Positions 8,233-14,864 of a stretch of DNA of 16,613 bases are shown here, piece after piece. The stretch is from NCBI GenBank assembly GCA_016868955.1, contig VGFF01000041.1, positions 1 through 16,613 of the forward strand, in the 5' to 3' direction. The notes under the pieces were generated by a model. It was not told the DNA's origin. It did no database searches and worked only from the letters and a program-made list of their open reading frames with translations. Position numbers and translations under genes: made by a program. Positions within the stretch are counted from its first letter, which is position 1. Each line of letters opens with the position of its first letter. Origin of the DNA: Armatimonadota bacterium (GTDB lineage: Bacteria; Sysuimicrobiota; Sysuimicrobiia; Sysuimicrobiales; VGFF01).

Positions 8233-9199
8233 CTATCCGGAGACGCGCAGCTCCCGGCTGTAGTTGCTCAGCGACTCGCCGCCATCGTCGCGCACGACGA
8301 CGACGTCCTCGACGCGGACCATCCAGCGGCCATCGAGGATGATGCTGGGCTCGATCGTGAACGCCATACCGTTCTCGAGCACGGTGTCGTCGCCGGTGTT
8401 GAGGAACGGGACCTCGTGCACGTCCATGCCGATGCCGTGGCCGAGCCGGTGCCGGAAGTGCGCGCCGTAGCCGCCGCCGTCGATGACCTTGCGCGCGACC
8501 GCGTCGAGCTGAGCCGCGGTGATCTTACCCGACTTCATCGCCGCGATGCCGGCCGCCTGCGATGCCATGACGAGGTCGAACGTCTTGCGGTACTCGGCCG
8601 GCGGCTCGCCGATCCACACCGTGCGCCCGAAGTCCGACGCGTAGCCGTCGTAGACGGCGCCGAACTCGAACGGGATCGCCGTGCCGGCTTCGATCGGGTG
8701 CGTGCTCGCGTCCTTCTTCCCCTTCGCCCGATCGTCTTGGCGCTGATTGTGGATGTACAGCGCCGACGGAAACGACGTCGCCTCGGCGCCGGCGCGGATG
8801 AGCTGATAGTCGACCTCGAACAGGATCTCCAGCTCCGAGACGCCCGGCCGCACTTTCTTGATGACCCCCGTCATCGCCGCGTCGCACAGCCGGGCGGAGC
8901 GACGCATGAGGTCGATTTCCTCTTCGGTTTTGACCGTGCACCTCGGCGTCCGGCAGGTGCGCGAGGTCGAACTCCGTGACCATGCGCGGGAACACGAAGA
9001 CCGGCCCCTTTTTCGCGGTGATGTGCGCGGCCATCGCCCAGGCGCCGGGGTACTGCTCGTACGTGTACCCGGGCTTGTGGCGCGGCATACCCGTCGTCCA
9101 TTGCAGGTTCGCGGACCGCGACAACACGAGCGTCTCGATGTCGAGCGCGTCCATGCGGGCGCGAACCTGCAATGGACGGTTCTTGTAGTCGATCGCCAT
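8233..9199 (-). pseudogene. second M24 copy with internal deletion and frame break
   Basis: The N-terminal piece runs from ATG 9199 (MAIDYKNRPLQVRARMDALD) to DAEVH near 8936. The similarity then resumes in another frame at VKTEEEIDLMRRSARL (8934) and continues to the stop at 8233. Aligned with the intact neighbour (9223-10368), about 61 residues between neighbour positions 89 and 150 are missing. The C-terminal domain is full length: SDFGRT, RLGHGIGMD, TIEPS and VRVED keep four ligands. The first ligand Asp of the FDFG motif is Glu (PFEFGAVYDGY). A 19-bp inverted repeat lies in its 5' region. GGAGG sits only 4 nt before the ATG. As it stands, the gene cannot make a full M24 enzyme unless the C-terminal half initiates separately. 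Confidence 0.8.
9095..9178. repeat. 19-bp perfect inverted repeat inside the M24 pseudogene
   Basis: The arms are 9095-9113 and 9160-9178, with a 46-nt spacer. The first arm codes for the family-like SANLQWTT segment. The second lies in the N-terminus, where it codes for RPLQVRA in place of the RVAAAQN found in the intact neighbour. One arm therefore looks like an inverted copy of the other. Confidence 0.8.
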
Positions 9200-9222
9200 G
9201 CGACCTCCGTGATGATCCCGCG

Positions 9223-10368
9223 TCAGTCGACGACGAGCACGTCCTTGCGGAACGTGCTCAGCGGCTCGCCGCCGCCATCTCGGATGACGACCGCGTCCTC
9301 GACGCGGACGACCCACTTGTTGTCGATCGCGATGCTCGGCTCGATCGTGAACACCATGCCGGCCTTGAGGACCGTCTTGTCGCCGGGTGTGAGGAACGGC
9401 GGCTCGTGGCAGTCCATGCCCATGCCGTGGCCGAGGCGGTGGCGGAAGTTCGGGCCGTAGCCGCCGTCCTCGATCACCTTGCGCGCGACCTGGTTGAGAT
9501 CCTCGGCGGTGATGCCGGTCTTGGCGGCGGTGATGCCGGCGGCCTGGGAGTCCATGACGAGCTTATGCGTCTTCAGGAACTCCTCCGGCGGCTTGCCCAG
9601 CCAGACGGTGCGGCCGAAGTCCCCGGAGTAGCCCTGGTATACGGCGCCGAAGTCGAACGCGATCGCCGTGCCGCGCTCCAGCGGATGGTTCGTCTTGCCC
9701 TTCAGCTCGCGCGACTTCGTCGCCCGGTTCGGGTTCTCGATGTAGATCGACGTCGGGAACGACGGCGCGTACGAGCCGTGCTTGTAGAGTTGATGCTCGG
9801 TCTCGCTGTACAGCTCGAGCTCGGTCATGCCGATGCGGATCTTCTTGAGGATGTCGCCCATCGCCGCGTCGAGGATCTTCGCGGCGCCGCACATGCGCTC
9901 GATCTCGGCTTCGGTCTTCGGGTTGCGCAGCGGCCGGAAGATCTTGTACGCGAGGTCGAACTTCCCGTCGGGCACGAGCTCTTGCAGGTGGAACAGCGTA
10001 CTCGCGTGCGACCGGTCCTCGACCGCGATCGTCTTCTTGTTGAGCTTGAACTCGTTGATGAGGTTCAGGACGAACTGCTTGTGGTCGTCGGCGTCCTGGA
10101 TGACGCGGACTTCCATGCCCGGGATGTCGCCGAGCTCGAATTGCACGTCCATGCGCGGCAGCGCCACGATCGGGCCCTTGTCCTGGCCGAGGTAGACGGC
10201 GCCGGCCCACGCGCCGGGATGCATGATCGCCGTGTACGGCGCCTTGTCGCGGCGAACGCCGACGAGCCACTCCATGTTCGTCGTGCGCGGCACGACGAGC
10301 AATTCGATCCCCAGTTCCTTCATGCGGTTCTGCGCCGCGGCAACGCGGGCGCGGTAGTCGATCGTCAC
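9223..10368 (-). CDS. M24 family metallopeptidase/hydrolase (Xaa-Pro peptidase-like), intact
   Basis: This 381-residue protein has an N-terminal creatinase domain (residues 1-150, with VVPRTTNMEWLVGV) and a C-terminal pita-bread domain. All five expected dimetal ligands are present: D239 in FDFGAVY, D250 in SGDFGRT, H314 in RLGHGMGMD, E343 in TIEPS and E357 in VRVED. The start is GTG 10368, with GGAGGG 7 nt upstream. It follows the SDR remnant by 13 nt and precedes the damaged M24 copy by 23 nt. No signal peptide is seen, so it is cytoplasmic. Possible activities are Xaa-Pro aminopeptidase/dipeptidase or a specialised M24 hydrolase (creatinase, ectoine hydrolase, DMSP-lyase type). The neighbouring peptide importers favour a peptide or amide substrate. 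Confidence 0.92.
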   Translation of the reverse strand: MTIDYRARVAAAQNRMKELGIELLVVPRTTNMEWLVGVRRDKAPYTAIMHPGAWAGAVYLGQDKGPIVALPRMDVQFELGDIPGMEVRVIQDADDHKQFVLNLINEFKLNKKTIAVEDRSHASTLFHLQELVPDGKFDLAYKIFRPLRNPKTEAEIERMCGAAKILDAAMGDILKKIRIGMTELELYSETEHQLYKHGSYAPSFPTSIYIENPNRATKSRELKGKTNHPLERGTAIAFDFGAVYQGYSGDFGRTVWLGKPPEEFLKTHKLVMDSQAAGITAAKTGITAEDLNQVARKVIEDGGYGPNFRHRLGHGMGMDCHEPPFLTPGDKTVLKAGMVFTIEPSIAIDNKWVVRVEDAVVIRDGGGEPLSTFRKDVLVVD

Positions 10369-10381
10369 GTTCGTTCCCTCC

Positions 10382-10957
10382 TCAGGAGATCAGCCAACCA
10401 CCATCGACGTACAGGATCGTGCCCCTCACGTAGTCCGCTTCGTCGGAACAGAGGAACAGCGCCGCGTTCGCGACGTCGCGCGGCTGGCCGACGCGGCCCC
10501 ACGGCACGTGCGACAGCAGCACCGCCCGGCGCTCCGGATCGGCGAGGCTGCCTTTCGTCAACGCGGTGTCGATGACGCCGGGACCGATCGCGTTGACGTT
10601 GATGCGGTACTTGGCGAGCTCGATCGCCACGGCCTTCGTCAGCATCAGCAGGCCGCCCTTCGAGGCCACGTAGTGGGCCTGCTTCTCCAGCGCGACGTGA
10701 GAGTTGATCGGGGCGATGTTGAGGATCTTGCCGCCCCGTCCCACCGAGACCATGTGGCGCGCCGCGGCCTGCCCGCACAGGAACGCGGCCTTGAGGTTCA
10801 CGTCGAGGATGCGATCCCACTCGCTCTCGGCGATGTCGAGGAACGGCGTCAGGAACTCGATGCCGGCGTTGTTGACGAGGATGTCGAGCGAGCCGGTCCG
10901 GCGCACGGCCTCGTCGACCATGTGCTCGGCTTGCGCCTTGTCGCTGACGTCGGCGCG
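10382..10957 (-). pseudogene. short-chain dehydrogenase/reductase fragment lacking its N-terminus
   Basis: About 191 residues from ADVSDKAQAEHM to DYVRGTILYVDGGWLIS are a classical SDR. LDILVNNAGIEF, the AHYVASKGG active-site Tyr/Lys and INVNAIGPG are present. The first roughly 60 residues, including the glycine-rich NAD(P)-binding motif, are missing; at that point the sequence passes straight into an LLM oxidoreductase start in another frame. The residue aligned with the catalytic Ser (13 before the active-site Tyr) is Pro, in LNIAPINS. The upstream open frame has no SDR similarity. It cannot be an active reductase in this form. Confidence 0.8.
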
Positions 10958-11151
10958 CCGAGCCACGCCATCAACGCGAGCACTTCGTAGAGCACGCCGT
11001 AGCGCGGCTTGTCTCGCGGCACGAGGACGTGGTCGGTGACCCAGGCGGAATCGGAGCCGGCGCCCTCGTCCGCTTGCGCGACTTCGAGCATGGCGGGGCC
11101 GCTCGGCCGCACGCCGAACGGGAAGTTCGGAAGGCAGAGTCCGAATCGCAC
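10954..11151 (-). pseudogene. 5' fragment of a second LLM-class (F420/FMN) oxidoreductase
   Basis: From GTG 11151 the frame gives 66 residues: MRFGLCLPNFPFGVRPSGPA, then SDSAWVTDHVLVPRDK, ending at LALMAWLGA. These match the first beta-alpha units of luciferase-like monooxygenases and the intact LLM gene just upstream (shared WVTDHV). After LGA the sequence becomes SDR in a different frame. AGGAGG lies 11 nt before the GTG, and the upstream LLM stop is 15 nt away. The last three quarters of the gene are gone. Confidence 0.78.
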
Positions 11152-11166
11152 TTTGGGCTGTTCCTC

Positions 11167-12045
11167 CTAGACCTTCGGCTTCAACGCGCAAACGTTGGCG
11201 ATTCGCTCCATCTCGGCGCGCAGCGCGTCCATCTTCGCGTCCCAGATCGGCGTATCGGCGATGAAGTGGTGCGCGCCCAAGTCGCGAATCTCCTGGATCG
11301 CTTCCGCCGTGACTTTGAACTCGTGCCCGGCGCGGGCGACGATGATCAGGTCGTCGTAGTTGCGGCCGTACTCCTCGCAGTACCGGCGCAGCTTTGCGAG
11401 CCCTTCGCGAAAGCTTGGGATCTGAATCTGCGTCGGGTGCCAACCGTCGCCATTCTTCGCGACGCGCCGGATCGCCGCGTCGGAGTGCCCGCCGAAGACG
11501 ATCGGGATCTTGCGCCGCTTCGGAGGCGGGTACATCTTGCCGGGCGGTACCTTGTAGAACTGGCCGTTGAACTCCACGATCTCGCCGGACCACAGCAAGC
11601 GCATGAGGTCGCACATCTCGAGCAACCGCTTGCCGCGGTTCTCGAAGTTCTCGTCCATGATCTCGGACTCTTCCTTCATCCAGCCGGCGCCGGCGCCGAA
11701 CAGCACGCCACCGTCGGTGAGGTAGTCCAGCGTCGACAGCTGCTTCGCGAGCAGCACCGGGTGCCGGATCGGCGCGACGAGGACGGACGTGCCGACCTTC
11801 AGCTTGCGCCGCGCCGCCGCCCAGCCGAGCGCGAGCAGCGGATCGAGCCAGTTCGTGTCAGAGGGGTAATCCCAACGGCCGTGCGTGCGGTACGGGTACC
11901 ACGAATCTACTTTTTCGGGGAGGAAGACGTGATCGGTGACCCAGATCGAATCGTATCCGAACTCCTCGGCCCACTTCGCGACGAGATCTAGGTTCTCTGG
12001 GGTTGCCTTCGGCCCCGCGTTGGGCAGGCCGACGCCGATCTCCAT
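11167..12045 (-). CDS. LLM-class flavin/F420-dependent oxidoreductase
   Basis: The 292-residue protein has the luciferase-like TIM-barrel signatures MEIGVGLPNAGPKATPENLD, GYDSIWVTDHVFLPEK, LKVGTSVLVAPIRHPVLLAK and GGVLFGAGAGWMKEE, then IPIVFGGHSDAAIRRVAKNG near 180-199. Length is normal for the TIGR03619-like group. ATG 12045 is chosen over an upstream in-frame start at 12141: the family N-terminus begins exactly here and GAGAGAGG lies upstream. Members oxidise or reduce small molecules with F420 or FMN; the substrate is unknown. It is a tandem paralogue of the truncated LLM gene that follows 15 nt downstream, so the pair probably arose by duplication before one copy was lost. Confidence 0.9.
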   Translation of the reverse strand: MEIGVGLPNAGPKATPENLDLVAKWAEEFGYDSIWVTDHVFLPEKVDSWYPYRTHGRWDYPSDTNWLDPLLALGWAAARRKLKVGTSVLVAPIRHPVLLAKQLSTLDYLTDGGVLFGAGAGWMKEESEIMDENFENRGKRLLEMCDLMRLLWSGEIVEFNGQFYKVPPGKMYPPPKRRKIPIVFGGHSDAAIRRVAKNGDGWHPTQIQIPSFREGLAKLRRYCEEYGRNYDDLIIVARAGHEFKVTAEAIQEIRDLGAHHFIADTPIWDAKMDALRAEMERIANVCALKPKV

Positions 12046-12110
12046 GGATGCGCACACCTCTCTCCCGCCGGGCGCGGAAAGTCGTGAAACGCGATTTCGG
12101 CGCGCGCTTG

Positions 12111-12677
12111 GCGGTTCCTCCGCGTCCTCCGCGCCCGCCACGTGACGGCGCCGAGCCCGAGCGCGGCGAGCAAGGTGGTAGCGGGCTCAGGCGGGCGTCG
12201 CGATGACCCACCAGAACGTCGCGACGCCCGCCTGATCGGGGACGGGCACGAGCCGCAGGTAGTAGGTTCCAGGCTTGAGGTGCGCTTGGTTGTCGCCGCG
12301 ATAGGTCGGCGAGTAATAGTACAGCGGATCGAGATAGATGCCCGGCTCCGGGTCCGCCACGATCGCGATCGCCTCCAAGGGCGAGCCGGAGGTCATCGCA
12401 TCGCCGACCTCGATTCGTCCGCCTGGGCCGTCGATGTCCACGCACCATGGCATGTTCTCGGGACTCTGGGCGGAGTCATCGTCGATCAGCTCGCACGTAT
12501 TCGGACCAGGACATCCGGCCGTGCGGTTCCGCGGCTCGTAGTCGGCGTTCCATCCGAACTTGTACCAGGTATCGCGCTGCAGCGTGATGCCTCCCGCCGC
12601 CGCCGTGCCGGAAAGGGCCGGCAGCATCAACGAAAAGAAGAAACACTCATGACAGCCGCGACGACGACCGTGCGCAT
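12111..12677 (-). pseudogene. small secreted PEP-CTERM-type protein gene with two frame breaks
   Basis: ATG 12677 has GGAGG 8 nt upstream and begins a signal-peptide-like MRTVVVAAVMSVSSF, then hits a stop. One extra base in the TTTT run near 12636 would join it to SLMLPALSGTAAAGG and the body. The body is about 130 residues (ITLQRDTWYKFGWNADYEP, four Cys in CPGPNTC...PWC, YYYSPTYRGDNQAHLKPGTY, YYLRLVPVPDQAGVATFWW). It ends in frame at TGA 12189-12187 after VIATPA. One base over, the next residues are PEPATTLLAALGLGAVTW followed by RARRTRRNR (12191-12111): a textbook PEP motif, hydrophobic helix and basic tail for exosortase sorting. No stop follows the basic run in that frame before the next gene. 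The body matches no family I recognise. It would be an exported, surface-directed protein. Confidence 0.65.
12187..12235. repeat. 17-bp perfect inverted repeat spanning the PEP-CTERM frame break
   Basis: Arm 12187-12203 (TCAGGCGGGCGTCGCGA) is the exact reverse complement of 12219-12235, with a 15-nt loop. One arm codes for DQAGVAT; the other codes for IATPA and the stop codon. The minus-strand transcript would fold into a strong hairpin, but no T-run follows, so it is not a standard terminator. Confidence 0.85.
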
Positions 12678-12979
12678 GTTGGCATCCTCCGACGAGTTGT
12701 GTGGGTGCAACGCGACAGCAGTATGAGTGCGAGTATTCCCCTATTTCGAATTTGTACACAGATTCCATGATTCTTTTTCGTAACCATATGAGGCCGTTCT
12801 GGCACGCAGTTTGCCCGCCGCGCCCAGCCGCGAGGACTGTCCTGCCATGAACGTCCCTGATGTCATGACGGGCTCCCGCGGCGTCATGACGTGGGTGCGT
12901 ACCGTCATGACATTTTCGACGGCGTACCGGACAGGCGCCGAGCGCCGCGGTGTCGGGCGAGCCTATGTTCGATTGCCGA
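12678..12979. other. 302-bp non-coding region between ABC system 2 and the PEP-CTERM-type gene
   Basis: No convincing gene is present. The part nearest the small gene (about 12722-12793) is markedly AT-richer than the rest of the window and probably holds its promoter. It contains TGTACA and TTCGAA palindromes, but I could not pick a convincing -35/-10 pair. The part nearest the DppC gene holds the three phased GTCATGAC palindromes. At 12975-12987 a small palindrome (GCCGAT/ATCGGC) covers the stop codon of the permease gene. Confidence 0.6.
12862..12911. promoter_or_regulatory. three GTCATGAC palindromes spaced exactly 21 bp: probable operator array
   Basis: The 8-bp perfect palindrome GTCATGAC occurs at 12862-12869, 12883-12890 and 12904-12911. 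Starts are exactly 21 bp apart, two turns of B-DNA, so three dimers would sit on the same helix face. The spacers differ in sequence, so only the palindrome is conserved. The array lies about 185-235 bp upstream of the small exported-protein gene and just past the end of ABC system 2. No regulator gene is visible, and I cannot name the protein family that binds. Confidence 0.6.
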
Positions 12980-13864
12980 TTATCGGCTGCGGAGCCGCGG
13001 ATCGAGCGCGTCGCGCAAGCCGTCGCCGAGCACGTTGAACCCGAAGACGACGAGCATCAGCGCCATTCCGGGGATGATCATGACGTGCGGGGCGACGCGC
13101 GACCACTGCATCGCGTTTTGCAGCATCGACCCCCACTCGGCGTTCGGCGGCTGCACGCCGAGCCCGAGGAAGCTCAAGCTGGCCGCGGTGGTGATGCTCG
13201 TGGGGATCATCAAGCTCGTTTGTACGGTGATCGACGAGAACAGGTTCGGCACGATGTGCTTGAGGACGATCGCGCGGTCGGAAGCCCCGAGCGCGACGGC
13301 CGCCTCGACGAACATCTTCTCCTTGATCGACAGCGTCAAGCCGTGCGCGAGCCGTGCGTACTGCGGCACCTGCGAGATCGCGATAGCGATGATCAGGTTC
13401 TCGATGCCGGTGCCGAGCAGCGAGATGATCGTCAGCGCGACGATGATGCCCGGGAACGCGAGCAGCATGTCCATGACGCGCATGATCAGCGTCTCGGACC
13501 CCGGATAGTACGCGGCGAACGTGCCGAAGAGGATCCCGGCGACGGCGCTCGTGATGACCGACGTCATCGCGATCCACAGCGACAGGCGCCCACCGTGCAG
13601 GATGCGGCTGAGCAGGTCGCGGCCTTGGTTGTCGGTGCCGAGCAGATGCCGCGGCGATCCCGGCGGCTTCAACGTGCCGTCTACGTCGATCGTCAGCGGA
13701 TCGTACGGCGCGATCCACGGCGCCAGCGCGCCGGAGACGAAGAACGCGAGCACGATCAACGCGCCGAGGGCGCCGACCTTGTGCTTGCGCGCGAACTCCC
13801 AGACGGGATTGCCGCCGCCGGCGCGGCGCGGCATCGGAACGGCGGTCGTGGCGGTGGCGCTCAT
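12980..13864 (-). CDS. ABC transporter permease, DppC/OppC type, system 2
   Basis: This 294-residue permease has a proline/glycine-rich cytoplasmic leader (1-20), a first membrane segment at about 30-52 and the HLLGTDNQGRDLLSRILHG signature (73-91). The EAA loop is at 187-207 (EAAVALGASDRAIVLKHIVP) and the C-terminus is VLGDGLRDALDPRLRSR. Start ATG 13864 overlaps the stop of the DppB-like gene (ATGA), so translation is coupled. In-frame codons upstream only overlap the DppB gene and are not part of it. It completes the membrane domain of system 2. No ATPase gene follows: the next downstream sequence is the operator-like array. Confidence 0.93.
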   Translation of the reverse strand: MSATATTAVPMPRRAGGGNPVWEFARKHKVGALGALIVLAFFVSGALAPWIAPYDPLTIDVDGTLKPPGSPRHLLGTDNQGRDLLSRILHGGRLSLWIAMTSVITSAVAGILFGTFAAYYPGSETLIMRVMDMLLAFPGIIVALTIISLLGTGIENLIIAIAISQVPQYARLAHGLTLSIKEKMFVEAAVALGASDRAIVLKHIVPNLFSSITVQTSLMIPTSITTAASLSFLGLGVQPPNAEWGSMLQNAMQWSRVAPHVMIIPGMALMLVVFGFNVLGDGLRDALDPRLRSR

Positions 13865-14781
13865 GCGTATCGGATCCTCGGGTCGAGCAGGCCGTAAGCG
13901 AGATCGACGAGCGCGTTGATAAGGAAGAACGTCGCCGCGAACAGCAGCAGGACGCCTTGTACGACGGGGATGTCGCGCTGGCCGACGGCGACGATCATCA
14001 GGCGGCCGAGGCCGGGCCAGGCGAAGACTTCCTCGACGACGAGCGCGCCGCCGAGCATGAAACCGAACCGCAAGCCGACGACGATGACGACCGGCAGAAG
14101 CGCGTTCGCGAGCGCGTGCCGGCCGATCACGACCCATTCCTGCGCGCCCTTCGCGCGCGCGGTGCGCACGTAGTCCTGGCGGATGACTTCGAGGAGCGAC
14201 GACCGCGTCATCCGGGCGATGAACGCGAGCGAGAACACCGACAGCGCTACCGTCGGCATGATGTAGTGCCGCCACGTCTCATTGCCGGCGGCCGGCAAGA
14301 TCCCCAGCGTCACGCTGAAGAAGAACATCATCAGCAGGCCGAGCCAGAATACGGGAATGGAAATGCCGACGAGCGCGATAATCGTGGCGATGTGGTCCAT
14401 CGTCTTGCCTTGGTTCACGGCCGCGATGGTCCCCAGCAAGACGCCAACGGTCGTCGCGAGCAGGATCGCCCAAACCGATAGCTTAATCGTGTTGACGAAC
14501 CGCGGGCCGAGCTCGTCGACGACGAGCCGGCGCGTCGTGAAGGATCGCCCGAGGTTTCCGGTCACCAGCTTCGTGATGTAGTCCGTGTACTGAACCCAGG
14601 CGGGACGATCGAGCCCGAGATCCTTGCGGATGCGCTCGACCGTCTCTTGCGCGGCGGTTTCACCGGCGAAGAGACGCGCGGGGTCGCTGGGGATGATCTG
14701 GAATGCCAGAAACACCACCGTCACGACCAAGAAGAGCGTCGGGATGCTGAGCAGCGCCCGGCGCACGAGGTACGCGGTCAA
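13861..14781 (-). CDS. ABC transporter permease, DppB/OppB type, system 2
   Basis: The 306-residue permease has the standard N-terminus YLVRRALLSIPTLFLVVTVV, a periplasmic segment LDRPAWVQYTDYI, a conserved TIKLSVWAILLAT helix, and the EAA loop at 204-228 (DYVRTARAKGAQEWVVIGRH). It ends LLDPRIRYA. The start is TTG 14781 with GGAGG only 4 nt upstream. A weak start may be deliberate, since permeases are needed in smaller amounts than binding proteins. The gene lies 83 nt after the binding protein, behind a strong hairpin. Confidence 0.92.
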   Translation of the reverse strand: MTAYLVRRALLSIPTLFLVVTVVFLAFQIIPSDPARLFAGETAAQETVERIRKDLGLDRPAWVQYTDYITKLVTGNLGRSFTTRRLVVDELGPRFVNTIKLSVWAILLATTVGVLLGTIAAVNQGKTMDHIATIIALVGISIPVFWLGLLMMFFFSVTLGILPAAGNETWRHYIMPTVALSVFSLAFIARMTRSSLLEVIRQDYVRTARAKGAQEWVVIGRHALANALLPVVIVVGLRFGFMLGGALVVEEVFAWPGLGRLMIVAVGQRDIPVVQGVLLLFAATFFLINALVDLAYGLLDPRIRYA

Positions 14782-14807
14782 GTTGCCTCCAACCCGGGGG
14801 TCCTACG

Positions 14808-14837
14808 GAAGGGGGGGCGCATCGGCGCCCCCCCTTC
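14808..14837 (-). terminator. intra-operon GC hairpin between binding protein and permeases
   Basis: A perfect 13-bp stem (14808-14820 with 14825-14837), including a run of seven G:C pairs, closes a 4-nt loop. It starts 28 nt after the binding-protein stop. No U-tract follows on the minus strand, so it is more likely an mRNA stabiliser or partial attenuator than a full terminator. Such an element would raise the level of binding-protein mRNA over permease mRNA, as in other binding-protein operons. Confidence 0.6.
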
Positions 14838-14864
14838 GCGAATCTCACGTTCGCTTGCCTGGCG

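Noticed and set aside
9095..9178. Terminal inverted repeats of a small mobile element
   Set aside because: The interior is only 46 nt of M24 coding sequence, with no transposase and no flanking target duplication seen.
10382..11614. 410-residue SDR starting at 11614
   Set aside because: Only the part below about 10957 is SDR-like. The upstream extension is a shadow of the LLM genes and lacks the glycine-rich cofactor motif.
12187..12235. Ordinary intrinsic terminator
   Set aside because: The stem is strong but lies mostly within the coding region and has no T-run after it on the minus strand.
12862..12911. CRISPR-like array
   Set aside because: The repeats are only 8 bp and spacers 13 bp, far below CRISPR dimensions, and no cas genes are visible.
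12811..13038. Plus-strand small open frame with a VMT heptad repeat
   Set aside because: The repeat is explained by the 21-bp-phased palindromes. The frame runs antisense into the permease gene and has no convincing ribosome site.
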